Shown piece after piece: positions 29,258-39,338 of a stretch of DNA of 64,000 nucleotides. The notes beneath the pieces are model-generated. The model saw only the letters and a program-made list of their open reading frames with translations. It had not been told where the DNA came from and made no database searches. The stretch's first letter is position 1; each line of letters starts with the position of its first letter. The stretch is from contig NZ_CP033918.1 in NCBI RefSeq assembly GCF_003815675.1, positions 2,914,001-2,978,000 on the forward strand. The letters run 5' to 3'. Made by a program: the position numbers and the translations under genes. Source of the DNA: Chryseobacterium sp. G0186. GTDB taxonomy: Bacteria; Bacteroidota; Bacteroidia; Flavobacteriales; Weeksellaceae.

Positions 29258-30037
29258 TTACAAGTCTTCTGCCTCTGCAAGAAGTTCTACAATATCTTTT
29301 ACCGCAACCTCTTCGTTCTTATTGAAGTGCTTTACTCCGTCTGTCATCATGGTATTACAGAAAGGGCATCCGGTAGCAATTACTTTAGGTTCAAAAGAAA
29401 GAGCTTCCTCGGTTCTTTCAATATTGATGTCTTTATTCCCTTTTTCAGGCTCTTTGAACATCTGTGCACCTCCTGCTCCACAGCAAAGTCCGTTTGTTTT
29501 GCAACGCTTCATTTCTACAAGCTCTGCATCAAGCTTTTCAAGCAATAATCTTGGCGCTTCATATTCATCATTCGCTCTTCCAAGATAACATGGATCATGG
29601 AAAGTGATCTTCTTCCCTTTGAATGCTCCACCTTCTATCTTTAGTCTACCCTCCTCCATTAATGTTTTAAGGAATTGAGTATGGTGAACCACATCAAAGT
29701 GACCACCTAGGCTTGGATATTCATTTTTAAGGGTATTGAAGCAGTGCGGACAAGCTGTCACGATTTTTTTCACTTCGTAAGCATTCAGGACTTCAATATT
29801 AGTAAGGGCCATCATCTGGAAAACAAATTCGTTTCCGGCTCTTTTTGCAGGATCACCAGTACAGCTTTCTTCCTGTCCCAGAACTGCAAATTCAACTCCT
29901 ATCTTATTTAATATCTTGCAAAATGCTTTTGTAATTTTTTTAGCACGGTCATCAAAACTTCCCGCACATCCAACCCAAAATAAAACTTCCGGGGCTTTTC
30001 CTTCAGCAGCATATTCTGCCATTGTTTTAATTTGCAT
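29258..30037 (-). CDS. CCG-domain Fe-S oxidoreductase subunit (HdrB/GlpC-like)
   Basis: 259 residues with two cysteine-rich CCG-type domains: first WVGCAG, SCTGDP and ACPHC; second DPCYLGR, LCCGAGG and GCPFC. This is the domain pair of heterodisulfide-reductase subunit B, GlpC and LutA, which transfer electrons through an unusual Fe-S site. The matching membrane/ferredoxin partner is encoded two genes upstream at 30660, so together they form a split oxidoreductase. It overlaps the preceding gene by 11 bp. Confidence 0.88.
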   Translation of the reverse strand: MQIKTMAEYAAEGKAPEVLFWVGCAGSFDDRAKKITKAFCKILNKIGVEFAVLGQEESCTGDPAKRAGNEFVFQMMALTNIEVLNAYEVKKIVTACPHCFNTLKNEYPSLGGHFDVVHHTQFLKTLMEEGRLKIEGGAFKGKKITFHDPCYLGRANDEYEAPRLLLEKLDAELVEMKRCKTNGLCCGAGGAQMFKEPEKGNKDINIERTEEALSFEPKVIATGCPFCNTMMTDGVKHFNKNEEVAVKDIVELLAEAEDL

Positions 30038-30650
30038 TTTCTCTTTGTTTAATTAGTAAATTAGCATAGTATTCCTTTGCCTTTTTCATCACCTCTACGG
30101 GCACTATCGAAATATATAAAGGATTAGCTTCGTCATAATTGAGATACTTCCAGGTATTGCCTGTTGATTTATCATTGAGGGCAAGAATCATACTTTCCCT
30201 ACTCATCTCCAAGGTTGTATCATTTAAAAATTGAGCTTTCATACCCTGTGCCTCCATCAGGCCAATCATCATCTTCTTTTTGTCCTCATCAAAGGTTTCT
30301 TTCAGAAAGATCATTTTCATCTTCATCAGATAGGTACTGAATGCATATTTGGTAGTATCCTGAGTAGTAAAAACATCTGAAACACTGAATATATTTTTAT
30401 CAGCATCTATCATTTCTATTTTGAACTCATCGTTTCCCTTAAACAGGCTGTTGAAAGTATCAGCCATCATTTTTCTGTCGATTTTTTCAAAAATTGCGGG
30501 ATGAGTCATATCCAACATTCCTTCATAATCTTTCTTTTCAAACAAAGACATAAAGGCTTTTGAATCCTCAAGGATTTTTTTCTGTTCAGCAGACTGTGCC
30601 AGCATGAATCCGGAACAGATGAATAAGCATAGAAAGATGAACTTTTTCAT
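30027..30650 (-). CDS. secreted protein of unknown function
   Basis: 207 residues with a clear signal peptide (KKFIFLCLFICSGFMLAQ) and a mixed alpha/beta mature part, DTTKYAFSTYLMKMKM at its centre. No lipobox. No family recognised. It lies between the two Fe-S oxidoreductase subunit genes, 9 bp after one and overlapping the other by 11 bp, so co-expression is very likely even though the function is unknown. Confidence 0.75.
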   Translation of the reverse strand: MKKFIFLCLFICSGFMLAQSAEQKKILEDSKAFMSLFEKKDYEGMLDMTHPAIFEKIDRKMMADTFNSLFKGNDEFKIEMIDADKNIFSVSDVFTTQDTTKYAFSTYLMKMKMIFLKETFDEDKKKMMIGLMEAQGMKAQFLNDTTLEMSRESMILALNDKSTGNTWKYLNYDEANPLYISIVPVEVMKKAKEYYANLLIKQRENAN

Positions 30651-30659
30651 AATGAATTA

Positions 30660-31985
30660 TTAATCATTAGCCCAGTTCAGACGGTCAGCCTGATTGTACT
30701 GCCAAGGAGCAGCATTATTTTCTACATTCGTCATCATCAGGTTCAATTCCTGTGGTGCAGCAGACTGTTCCATGACCAGGAATCTCCTCATTTCAAAGAT
30801 AATGGACAATGGATCCAACAGTATAGGACAAGCATCTGTACATGCGTTACATGTAGTACAAGCCCAAAGTTCTTCTTTTGTAATATAATCGTTCAACAGT
30901 TTTTTGCCGTCATCAACAAATTTTCCGTTTTTGTCTATATTTTTCCCTACTTCTTCCAATCGGTCTCTGGTCTTCATCAGGATTAATCTTGGAGAAAGCT
31001 TTTTACCGGTAAGGTTAGCCGGGCAAACGGAAGTACAACGTCCGCATTCTGTACAAGAATAAGCATTAAGCAATTGTACCTGATTAAGGTCAAAAATATC
31101 TTCTGCACCAAATTTAGAAGGAACATCAGCCTCACCTCCCTCTGCCGGAGCGGCATAGGGGTCAGCATTAGGGTCCATCATTAATTTGATTTCCTTAGTT
31201 ACAGAATCAAGGTTATTGAATTTTCCTTTTTTCTCAAGGTTGGCATACCATGTACTTGGAAAAGCAAGAATAATATGTAAATGCTTTGAATAGTAAAGAT
31301 AGTTCATGAAGAAAAGAATTCCTACAAAGTGGAACCACCAGGCACCTTTTTCTGTAAAGAATAAAAATCCGTCACTAAAATTAACAAAAATAGGTCCTAA
31401 GAGCGTAGAGCTAATCGGAAAGCTACCATGTTCAGGAAGTAAACCTCTTTGTTGCAGTACAAAATCGGCGGCATTCATTTTAAAGAAAGCCATCATTAAG
31501 GCAAACTCAATGATAAGAATCCAGTTAGCATCATGCTTTGGCCATCCGAAAAGTTCTTTCATGGTTAATCTTTTAACGCCATAAAAATTTCTTCTGATGA
31601 AAAACACAACTACACCAATGATCACAAGAAGTGCCAAGACTTCTAATGTTGCTGTAAAGAAATTATAAAAATCATGTCCTAAAATGGAAAGAAAACGGTG
31701 GGTACCGAACAATCCATCAACAATAATTTCGATAAGCTCAATATTAATAATAACAAAACCTACATATACAAAAAGGTGTAAGATACCAGCAACAGGACGT
31801 TTAACCATTTTACTCTGTCCCATGGCTACTCTTGCCATGGTATTCCAGCGCTCAGATTTTCTGTCGCTTCTATTGATATCGTGACCTAGTCTGATATTTC
31901 TATAAATCTTTTGCAGGCTCTTGGCAAACAGTCCAAATCCCGCCACTAATAAAATCAGGAAAATAATGTTATCGATGTACTGCAT
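30660..31985 (-). CDS. membrane-anchored 4Fe-4S dicluster oxidoreductase subunit
   Basis: 441 residues. About five membrane helices in the first 260 residues (nitrate-reductase-gamma/HdrE-like), then two ferredoxin clusters: CTECGRCTSVCP and CTTCNACTDACP. Likely passes electrons between the quinone pool and the CCG-domain protein encoded at 29258. Substrate unknown. It lies 8 bp after the MCE gene. Confidence 0.85.
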   Translation of the reverse strand: MQYIDNIIFLILLVAGFGLFAKSLQKIYRNIRLGHDINRSDRKSERWNTMARVAMGQSKMVKRPVAGILHLFVYVGFVIINIELIEIIVDGLFGTHRFLSILGHDFYNFFTATLEVLALLVIIGVVVFFIRRNFYGVKRLTMKELFGWPKHDANWILIIEFALMMAFFKMNAADFVLQQRGLLPEHGSFPISSTLLGPIFVNFSDGFLFFTEKGAWWFHFVGILFFMNYLYYSKHLHIILAFPSTWYANLEKKGKFNNLDSVTKEIKLMMDPNADPYAAPAEGGEADVPSKFGAEDIFDLNQVQLLNAYSCTECGRCTSVCPANLTGKKLSPRLILMKTRDRLEEVGKNIDKNGKFVDDGKKLLNDYITKEELWACTTCNACTDACPILLDPLSIIFEMRRFLVMEQSAAPQELNLMMTNVENNAAPWQYNQADRLNWAND

Positions 31986-31993
31986 AGGAAATA

Positions 31994-32944
31994 TTAGTCT
32001 TTATTATTTTTACCGAAAACTGAGAAATTGATATATCTCTTAGGGTTCGCTTTCATATCTTCAATCAATGAATTCAAATTGGAAGATGCAGAATTCAGAT
32101 TATTGTAAAGTTGTTCATCCTTCATCAGCTTTCCTAAGCTTCCCTCACCTTTATCTATTCCTCCAATCACCTGATTTAGTTTTCCTACGGTAGCATCAAG
32201 ATTGGCAATGGTTGCATTCAATTGTTTGGTATCAATGCTCTGTGCAAGATTTCCATATTTATCCAACGTTACTTTTCCACTTTGCATAGTAAGACTTGCA
32301 TCATCCAATACCTTTTGAAGTTTAGGATCATTATGCCCCACAAGGTTGTTTACACTTCCTGCTGTAGTTTCCAGTGCTCCTACTGTCTTATTAAGGTTGG
32401 ATAATAAAGCTTTGATTTCAGCTCTGTTTTGTGCATCTACGAGTAGGTTAGCGTTAGCCATTAGAGAATCTACCCTGTGCAACACAACCTGTAGTTGATC
32501 TTTAACAGGACCAACCTGAGAAGAAAGACTTCCCATCATTCCTAGTTTAAATGCACCCATTAGGGTATCTCCATCTTTTGCCTGAGTTCCTCCATACACA
32601 AGATTCACTCTCATTTCTTTACCAGACATTAATCCTGGTTCAAAAATTTCAAGAGTTGAGTTTTTTGAAAATTCGAATTTGTTGTCAACTGTAATTTTTA
32701 CAACGAAACTAATTTTACCGTCTTTTGCTGTTTGAGGAATAATTTTATCAACCTGCCCCACTTTAAGACCGTTAATGGAAACTGCTGCAGATTGCGCAAG
32801 GCCTTCTACATTGTCATATTTCGCATAAAATATATTGTCGGTAGTAAAAAGGCTCTTCCCTTTCATAAATTGAAACAACAACACAAAGCCTACGATAGCT
32901 AGAAGTGTAATCACACCAGCTTTTATTTCTTTACTGAACTTCAC
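31994..32944 (-). CDS. MCE-domain (MlaD-like) lipid-transport protein
   Basis: 316 residues: an N-terminal membrane anchor (about 10-26), one MCE domain (YDNVEGLAQSAAVSINGLKVGQV), then a long helical tail rich in Asn/Leu repeats. MCE proteins form rings that carry phospholipids between membranes. The permease and ATPase that would partner with it (MlaE/MlaF) are encoded at 50610-52171, not beside it. Confidence 0.9.
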   Translation of the reverse strand: MKFSKEIKAGVITLLAIVGFVLLFQFMKGKSLFTTDNIFYAKYDNVEGLAQSAAVSINGLKVGQVDKIIPQTAKDGKISFVVKITVDNKFEFSKNSTLEIFEPGLMSGKEMRVNLVYGGTQAKDGDTLMGAFKLGMMGSLSSQVGPVKDQLQVVLHRVDSLMANANLLVDAQNRAEIKALLSNLNKTVGALETTAGSVNNLVGHNDPKLQKVLDDASLTMQSGKVTLDKYGNLAQSIDTKQLNATIANLDATVGKLNQVIGGIDKGEGSLGKLMKDEQLYNNLNSASSNLNSLIEDMKANPKRYINFSVFGKNNKD

Positions 32945-33020
32945 TTGCTAAATTTTTTCTAATAAGCAAATATAGTACATTTTAAATAAATCTTTTCCTT
33001 TATTGCTCTGCGTTAAATAC

Positions 33021-33053
33021 AAAAAAAAGCGACAAAAAAATTTGTCGCTTTTA
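33021..33053. terminator. bidirectional intrinsic terminator
   Basis: A perfect 12-bp stem (AAAAGCGACAAA 33025-33036 with TTTGTCGCTTTT 33041-33052). On the minus strand it ends the PpiD gene. Confidence 0.88.
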
Positions 33054-33072
33054 TATTGATGAAATGAATCTC

Positions 33073-35226
33073 TTATTGTTGCTGATTTCCCAGCTTGTTC
33101 CAGATCTCAATTCTATAATCTTCGATATCTGAATTATCCTGAAGACTCTTTAACCAAGCCTGTCCGAACATTCCTGCATTTCTCTGAGTAATAGACTCCG
33201 TGAACTGCTTAAGATCACCAGGTTGTTTGTTTACTGTCTCTGATTTTTTGATCAATACAAAAACCCCTGTTCCCCCTTCAATTGGATTAGAAAGTTTTCC
33301 TTTTGCTACACCGAATGCTGCACCGGCAACTTTAGGCTCCATAGCTCCAGCTACTGAAGGGTTTAATATATTTACCTGAGCAGTTTGTTTTGAAGTAGCA
33401 AATAATTTAGCAATCTGATCTAGGTTTGAAGCTTTTGCTCCTGCAATTTTATCAGAAATTTGTTTTGCTGCCAATTTATTTTTAACAATAACTTCAATTT
33501 GATCTCTTACAGATTCAGGATCTGCAAGACCTGCTTCTTGTTTTCCGTTCAGATATACTACAATTTTATCACCAGTTCCGTCAACAGTAAAGAATTCTGT
33601 ATCTCCTTTAGATCTTTTCTTATCGAAAGCCCAAGTTAAGATCTCGCCATCTTTTTCTGTTCCTAAGCCCTGAAGCTGTCCTTCAAATCTTTTTGCAGCT
33701 TTAGGATTAGAAAACTGATAGTTTCCTTTTTTAGCAATATTCACAAAATCGTTGAATGATTTCCCTTGAACCTGCTGGATGAATTTTCTAGCATTTTTAT
33801 CTGTTTCAGCTTCTGTAGCATCTGAAGGCTTGATCTCTTTTACAAGATTCGCTACCTGATACCCCATTGATCCGGATTTTTTATCCTCAATATTGATGAT
33901 ATGGTATCCAAATTGTGTTTCTACGACTCCTGTTGCTCCTTTAGGATTGTTTGCTAAATAAGCAAGAAATTCCGGAACGAAAGGCGTTTCTGGAGTTGTC
34001 CATCCTAAGCTACCACCTTGTGCTGCAGAGTTTGGATCGTTTGAAAGCTTAAGGAATTCTGTAAATTTAGCAGGGGTTGCTTTTACAACTGCTCCAATAG
34101 AGTCTGCTAATTTCTTAGCCTGCTCTTTAGATCTTGACACCCCCTCTCCCGCAGGACTTCCTTTGAAAGCAATCAGAATATGTCTTGACAACGTAGAATC
34201 TGAAGTTTTTTTACCAACTAACTTAGAAACTACATAGAAGTTTTGTTCTTTGTAAGGTCCAAATGTTTGTCCTATTGCTGCAGCAGCAATCTGACCTTGT
34301 ATGGTTGCAGGCAATTGTGTAGGCTTCACATACTGAGGATTGAATGGCATATCTGAGTTTGCCATAACAAACATAGAGTCATTCTTTGTATTTTGGAAGT
34401 TTTCTGTACCTCCGCTAGCATCTGTACCTCCGGAATATAATTTTGTAATTTCCTTTAAAGCTGCTGCATCATCTGTTGCACTTGGCTTGGAAGGGAAAAA
34501 TACAATACCAAGATTTCTGCTAGGCTCAGCCTTGAACATTACCGGATGCTGCTTGATGTAGTTTGCAAGATCTTCTGTAGAAACATTGATCTTCGTTTTC
34601 TGAAGATATGCTGCATAGTCTACCTTTACAAAATCGATATCAGCAAGCTGATCTCTTTCTTTCATCAATTCTTCAGCTTCTTTTTTACCTGTAGTGATTC
34701 CTGCTGAAATATTGGAAAACACCTGTCTTGCCATCAATCTGTACTCAATTGTCTTTTTAGTTTTCAACCACTGAGCATATCCTTGAGGATTGGTGTTTTG
34801 TAATGTTTCGATTTCTTTTTTAAGCTCTTGAGTTTTAAAGTTACCTTTCTCATCAAAGAACTGTTGATTTTGGGCAAACATCTGATCATACTGGATTTGG
34901 TTCCAGAAGTAATCATCAGTCATTTCAAAGCCCAATTTCTCAAACTGTTGCTTGATAAGCTTAGATTGTACAAGTAACTGCCAAGCCTGCTCTTCAAGAC
35001 CGTTTTTCGGACGACCTTGTTGCTCTGCCTGTTGTTGCAGCACGAAAAGTTGATCATTAAACTCTTCGCGGGTGACTTTCTCACCGTTTACTTTTCCTAA
35101 AACGTCAGGATTCTTACCAAAAACCTTGTCGATACTATCCGGGTTCACCAAGAACGCCAAAAGCGCTAAGGCTATTACTCCCATTAAAAGCCAAGGCTTA
35201 CTCCTAATCTGTCCTAAAATTGCCAT
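33073..35226 (-). CDS. PpiD-like periplasmic folding factor (PPIase/SurA N-terminal)
   Basis: 717 residues. N-terminal membrane anchor (about 13-27), a SurA_N-like chaperone region (GKVNGEKVTREEFNDQL), a parvulin rotamase domain (about 345-450, with SRHILIAFKG and GGSLGWTTPETPFVPEF), and a second, less conserved C-terminal part. It assists folding of exported proteins at the periplasmic face. An imperfect -7 box (TATTTTCG) lies upstream. Confidence 0.9.
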   Translation of the reverse strand: MAILGQIRSKPWLLMGVIALALLAFLVNPDSIDKVFGKNPDVLGKVNGEKVTREEFNDQLFVLQQQAEQQGRPKNGLEEQAWQLLVQSKLIKQQFEKLGFEMTDDYFWNQIQYDQMFAQNQQFFDEKGNFKTQELKKEIETLQNTNPQGYAQWLKTKKTIEYRLMARQVFSNISAGITTGKKEAEELMKERDQLADIDFVKVDYAAYLQKTKINVSTEDLANYIKQHPVMFKAEPSRNLGIVFFPSKPSATDDAAALKEITKLYSGGTDASGGTENFQNTKNDSMFVMANSDMPFNPQYVKPTQLPATIQGQIAAAAIGQTFGPYKEQNFYVVSKLVGKKTSDSTLSRHILIAFKGSPAGEGVSRSKEQAKKLADSIGAVVKATPAKFTEFLKLSNDPNSAAQGGSLGWTTPETPFVPEFLAYLANNPKGATGVVETQFGYHIINIEDKKSGSMGYQVANLVKEIKPSDATEAETDKNARKFIQQVQGKSFNDFVNIAKKGNYQFSNPKAAKRFEGQLQGLGTEKDGEILTWAFDKKRSKGDTEFFTVDGTGDKIVVYLNGKQEAGLADPESVRDQIEVIVKNKLAAKQISDKIAGAKASNLDQIAKLFATSKQTAQVNILNPSVAGAMEPKVAGAAFGVAKGKLSNPIEGGTGVFVLIKKSETVNKQPGDLKQFTESITQRNAGMFGQAWLKSLQDNSDIEDYRIEIWNKLGNQQQ

Positions 35227-35459
35227 TTTATAAATTATAGTTTTTTATCAGTTTGCGAAAATACACATTTTTAAGAAATTACAGAAATAGAAGTTCTTTA
35301 TTTTGCTTTTAATTGCTAAAGATTATAAAAAAAAGGAAATTTTGACCATATTTTTCAGCAAAAAACAAATGGCATAAGTATTGTGCATTTTAGAACATTA
35401 TAATATACTACAGGTTTTCAGGCTATATTATAAAAAATCTATTTAACGATTAAAAACGA

Positions 35460-35478
35460 AAATGACAATTTGTCATTT
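35460..35478. promoter_or_regulatory. perfect palindrome before lon
   Basis: AAATGACAA-T-TTGTCATTT is a perfect 9+1+9 inverted repeat ending 8 bp before the lon ATG. It may be an operator or, in the mRNA, a hairpin over the ribosome-binding region. Confidence 0.55.
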
Positions 35479-35486
35479 GATTCATT

Positions 35487-37892
35487 ATGACAGAATTTGA
35501 AGATATTAGTTTAGAAGAAATGATCGGCGACGGTTTTGAGATTGTCGCTGAAGAAATCAATCTTTCCGACTTCGCAGAGACTGATAAGAATTCCGAACAG
35601 AGAATATTCCCGATACTTCCCGTAAGAAATATGGTTATGTTTCCGAAGGTGGTAATTCCTATTACTGCAGGGAGAAAAACATCAATACAGCTTCTTGAGG
35701 AAGCCCAAAAAAACGGAGACTTTATCGGAGTTGTAAGTCAGAAGAACTCTGATCTTGAGCAACCTACCGAAAAAGATATTTATACAACCGGCACCCTGGC
35801 AAAGATTATTAAAATCATAAAGCTTCCTGAGGGTAATATTACAGCAATTACTAAAGGTTTTCACAGATTTAAGATTAAGAAGATCACTGAAAACCAGCCT
35901 TATTTCAGAGCTGAAATTTCAAAATTAAAGGATACCAAGCCTAAAAATCAGGAGGAATATGAAGCATTATTGGAAAATGTGAAAGATTTAGCTTTAAAAA
36001 TTATTGAGCTTGATCCGAATATTCCCAATGCTGCCAATTTTGCCATCAAAAACATCAACAATAATGATGATCTGCTGAATTTCATCTGTACCAATGCAAG
36101 CTTTCCTTCTCTTGAAAAACAGAAATTGCTAGAGGAGAAAAGCCTTATGGAAAGAGCCAACAAGTGCTATGAACTGATGCATGAGGATTACAGAAAACTG
36201 GAGCTCAGAAACCAAATTCATCAGAAAACGTCAAAAGACCTTGATAAACAGCAAAGAGAATATTTCCTGAATCAACAGATCAGAACCATCCAGGAAGAAT
36301 TGGGCGGCGGACCTGAAAGTGATATAGAAGATCTTATTGCTAAAGCAAAAAAGAAAACGTGGAGCCAGGAGGTAGAGGAACATTTCCAAAAGGAGATCGG
36401 AAGACTACAGCGTCAAAATCCTAATTCTCCGGATTATAATGTACAGAGAAACTATCTGGATTTCTTTACAGATCTTCCGTGGGAAACTTATACCAAGGAT
36501 GTTTTTGATATTGCAAAGGCTGAAAAAGTCTTAGATAAAGCCCACTTTGGACTGGAAGATATCAAGAAAAGAATCTTGGAGCATATGGCTGTTTTAAAGC
36601 TGAAAAACAACATGAAGTCTCCTATTCTATTATTGGTAGGCCCTCCGGGAGTAGGTAAAACATCATTAGGAAAATCTATTGCGGATTCATTAGGCAGAAA
36701 ATACATAAGATTATCTTTAGGAGGTCTTCATGATGAGAGCGAAATCCGTGGACACAGAAAAACATATATTGGTGCAATGGCTGGTAGGATTCTACAGTCC
36801 ATTAAAAAATCAGGAACGTCCAATCCGGTAATTGTTTTGGATGAGATTGATAAAATTGCACAGGGACTTCACGGAGATCCAAGTTCAGCATTGCTTGAAG
36901 TTCTTGATCCTGAACAAAATAAGTCTTTTTACGATAACTTCCTTGAGATGGGTTATGACCTGTCTAAAGTAATGTTCATTGCCACAGCAAACTCCCTTTC
37001 AACGATTCAAACTCCTTTATTGGACAGAACGGAAATCATTCAGATTGCAGGATATACGCTGGAAGAAAAAATTGAGATTGCTAAAAGACACTTAATCAAG
37101 AAACAGCAGGAAGAAAATGGTCTGGATATCAAATCATTCAAACTTGGACCTGCTGAACTTAAGCATATCATTGAAGCACATACTTCTGAAAGTGGTGTAA
37201 GAACCTTGGAAAAAAGAATTGCTTCTGTTGCCAGGTGGGTAGCGCTACAGACCGCTTTAGTAAAGGAATATGATCCAAAAATCTCCCTTGAAAAAGTGGA
37301 TGAGATTCTTGGGGTTCCAAGACCAAAAAGCTTATCTGAAATCACAGGTGTTCCTGGGGTAGTAACAGGTTTGGCCTGGACAAGCGTAGGTGGAGACATT
37401 CTATACATTGAAAGTATTTTAAGCAACGGAAAGGGAACTTTAACCATGACCGGAAACCTGGGAACTGTAATGAAAGAATCAGCAACCATTGCTTTAGAAT
37501 ATATTAAGGCAAAACACGATGAATTGGGAATTGCCCAGGAAGAGCTGGATAAGAAAAACATTCACGTTCACGTCCCTGAAGGAGCAACTCCTAAGGATGG
37601 TCCTTCTGCAGGTATAGCAATGCTTACATCTATGGTTTCTTCCTTTAAAAACAAGAAGATCAAATCACATCTTGCCATGACAGGAGAAATTACACTGAGG
37701 GGAAAAGTTCTTCCGGTAGGTGGAATTAAGGAAAAACTTCTAGCCGCAACCAGAGCAGGGGTAAAGGAGGTTATTCTTTGTGAGGCCAACAGAAAAGATG
37801 TAGAAGAAATCAAGAAAGATTACTTAAAGAACCTTAAAGTTCACTACGTCAACAGAATGGAAGAGGTCATAGACATCGCCATTGAAAAATAA
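35487..37892 (+). CDS. lon: ATP-dependent protease Lon
   Basis: 801 residues. N-terminal LON domain (about 45-240), AAA+ module with Walker A GPPGVGKT (about 385-392) and Walker B VLDEIDK, and a C-terminal serine protease domain with S707 in DGPSAG and K750 in IKEKLLAA as the catalytic dyad. Degrades damaged and regulatory proteins. It stands alone behind a perfect palindrome and is followed by a terminator-like hairpin. Confidence 0.97.
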   Translation: MTEFEDISLEEMIGDGFEIVAEEINLSDFAETDKNSEQRIFPILPVRNMVMFPKVVIPITAGRKTSIQLLEEAQKNGDFIGVVSQKNSDLEQPTEKDIYTTGTLAKIIKIIKLPEGNITAITKGFHRFKIKKITENQPYFRAEISKLKDTKPKNQEEYEALLENVKDLALKIIELDPNIPNAANFAIKNINNNDDLLNFICTNASFPSLEKQKLLEEKSLMERANKCYELMHEDYRKLELRNQIHQKTSKDLDKQQREYFLNQQIRTIQEELGGGPESDIEDLIAKAKKKTWSQEVEEHFQKEIGRLQRQNPNSPDYNVQRNYLDFFTDLPWETYTKDVFDIAKAEKVLDKAHFGLEDIKKRILEHMAVLKLKNNMKSPILLLVGPPGVGKTSLGKSIADSLGRKYIRLSLGGLHDESEIRGHRKTYIGAMAGRILQSIKKSGTSNPVIVLDEIDKIAQGLHGDPSSALLEVLDPEQNKSFYDNFLEMGYDLSKVMFIATANSLSTIQTPLLDRTEIIQIAGYTLEEKIEIAKRHLIKKQQEENGLDIKSFKLGPAELKHIIEAHTSESGVRTLEKRIASVARWVALQTALVKEYDPKISLEKVDEILGVPRPKSLSEITGVPGVVTGLAWTSVGGDILYIESILSNGKGTLTMTGNLGTVMKESATIALEYIKAKHDELGIAQEELDKKNIHVHVPEGATPKDGPSAGIAMLTSMVSSFKNKKIKSHLAMTGEITLRGKVLPVGGIKEKLLAATRAGVKEVILCEANRKDVEEIKKDYLKNLKVHYVNRMEEVIDIAIEK

Positions 37893-37930
37893 GACAACTT
37901 ATCAACATAACATATTAACTTCTCAATAAG

Positions 37931-37968
37931 GAAACACGTTCTGATCACCGGAACGTGTTTCTGTTTCT
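37931..37968 (+). terminator. terminator after lon
   Basis: Perfect 11-bp stem (GAAACACGTTC 37931-37941 with GAACGTGTTTC 37951-37961) followed by a short T-rich stretch. Confidence 0.65.
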
Positions 37969-38108
37969 ATATGCATAAAGTCTTTTCTTACTTTCATCTC
38001 ATGGAATGAAATTTGATAAACAGAAAGAAAAATCCATACTGATTGAATAAAAAATTCTTCAATTCAGCAGGTTTTCTTATTTTTATTCAATACTGCAGAT
38101 TTTAGATT

Positions 38109-39221
38109 ATGAACTTTCTCAGACTTCCTTTCCTTGTTAAGCTTACGCTCGTTGTAGTTTCCATCATCGGGCTTGGTTATCTTTTAGCCTTAGGACAGAC
38201 TATTTTAGCTCCGTTTTTTCTTGCTTTCCTGATGGCAATGCTATTTTTACCGGCAGCTACTTTCATGGAAAGAAGATTAAGGTTCCCAAGATCCATGTCA
38301 ACGATGACCTCTGTTTTCATCATGTTGATGATTTTAAGCGGAATCATCTACTTCTTTACCAATCAGTTATCAGATTTCAGTAAAGATCTGCCCCATCTCA
38401 GAGAGCAGTTTACCACCGTATTCAATAGTCTTCAACACTGGGTTTCCAAAACATTCAATGTAAAAGTAGACGAACAGGTAGATTACATCAATCAGGGATT
38501 AAATAAGCTTCTGTCTTCATCAGGAGCTATTCTGGGCTTCACATTTGGGATATTTTCAACGGGATTTGGCTTTATTATATTCTTCACTTTATTTTTTATC
38601 TTTATTTTAAATTACAGAAGAATTTTAAATAGATTTATTGTTACTGTTTTTAGTGAAAGACATAAATCAAGTGTACAGGAAGCAGTGAATGAAATTCGAA
38701 TCATGACCAAGAAATATATCTTCGGACTATTTCTTCAGGTTATTATTGTATCTATTCTTACATCAATCCTCCTTACTATTCTGGGAGTTAAATACGCCAT
38801 TCTTTTGGGTGTATTAACGGGTTTACTCAATGTAATTCCTTATCTGGGAATCTTTATCTCCTTATTGATTTCCTGTTTTATTGCATTTGCAACCTCTACT
38901 CCGTCAACCTGTATCTATGTGGCATTGGGATATATCGCCGTGCATGCTGTAGATGGAAATATTGTACTGCCATTCGTTGTTGGTTCAAAGGTAAAGATCA
39001 ACGCCTTATTTTCATTTGTGGGAATTCTTTTGGGGGAACATCTTTGGGGAATCGCAGGAATGTTTCTTTGTATACCGGCTATAGCCATCATTAAGATTAT
39101 CTGTGAAAGAGTGGATGACCTGAGGCCTTGGGGTAAATTACTTGGTGAAGAGGAAAAACCAAATAAAAAGAAGAAGAGTTATAAAATTTCAAAGAATATC
39201 ACTTTGAAAGAAATGGACTAG
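38109..39221 (+). CDS. AI-2E/UPF0118 family transporter
   Basis: 370 residues, about eight membrane helices in the family pattern: two N-terminal helices, a soluble segment (about 90-140), then helices with GLLNVIPYLGIF and VDGNIVLPFVVG. The basic C-terminal tail is cytoplasmic. Members include autoinducer-2 exporters and Na+/H+ antiporters; which applies here cannot be told. Confidence 0.88.
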   Translation: MNFLRLPFLVKLTLVVVSIIGLGYLLALGQTILAPFFLAFLMAMLFLPAATFMERRLRFPRSMSTMTSVFIMLMILSGIIYFFTNQLSDFSKDLPHLREQFTTVFNSLQHWVSKTFNVKVDEQVDYINQGLNKLLSSSGAILGFTFGIFSTGFGFIIFFTLFFIFILNYRRILNRFIVTVFSERHKSSVQEAVNEIRIMTKKYIFGLFLQVIIVSILTSILLTILGVKYAILLGVLTGLLNVIPYLGIFISLLISCFIAFATSTPSTCIYVALGYIAVHAVDGNIVLPFVVGSKVKINALFSFVGILLGEHLWGIAGMFLCIPAIAIIKIICERVDDLRPWGKLLGEEEKPNKKKKSYKISKNITLKEMD

Positions 39222-39296
39222 TAATGAGCAACATAAAATATCAGTAATGAATGATATTGTTTATTTCTCGAATTCAACTGAATGATAAACTTAAAT

Positions 39297-39330
39297 AAAA
39301 AGACTGCCTTACAATAAGACAGTCTTTTTT
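39297..39330. terminator. bidirectional intrinsic terminator
   Basis: A 10-bp stem (AAAAAGACTG 39297-39306 with CAGTCTTTTT 39320-39329) with A and T runs on the two sides, between the convergent transporter and peptide genes. Confidence 0.8.
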
Positions 39331-39338
39331 ATATTTTA

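Noticed and set aside
37040..37561. Minus-strand 173-codon frame inside lon
   Set aside because: It is antisense to the conserved Lon protease region; a codon-bias shadow.
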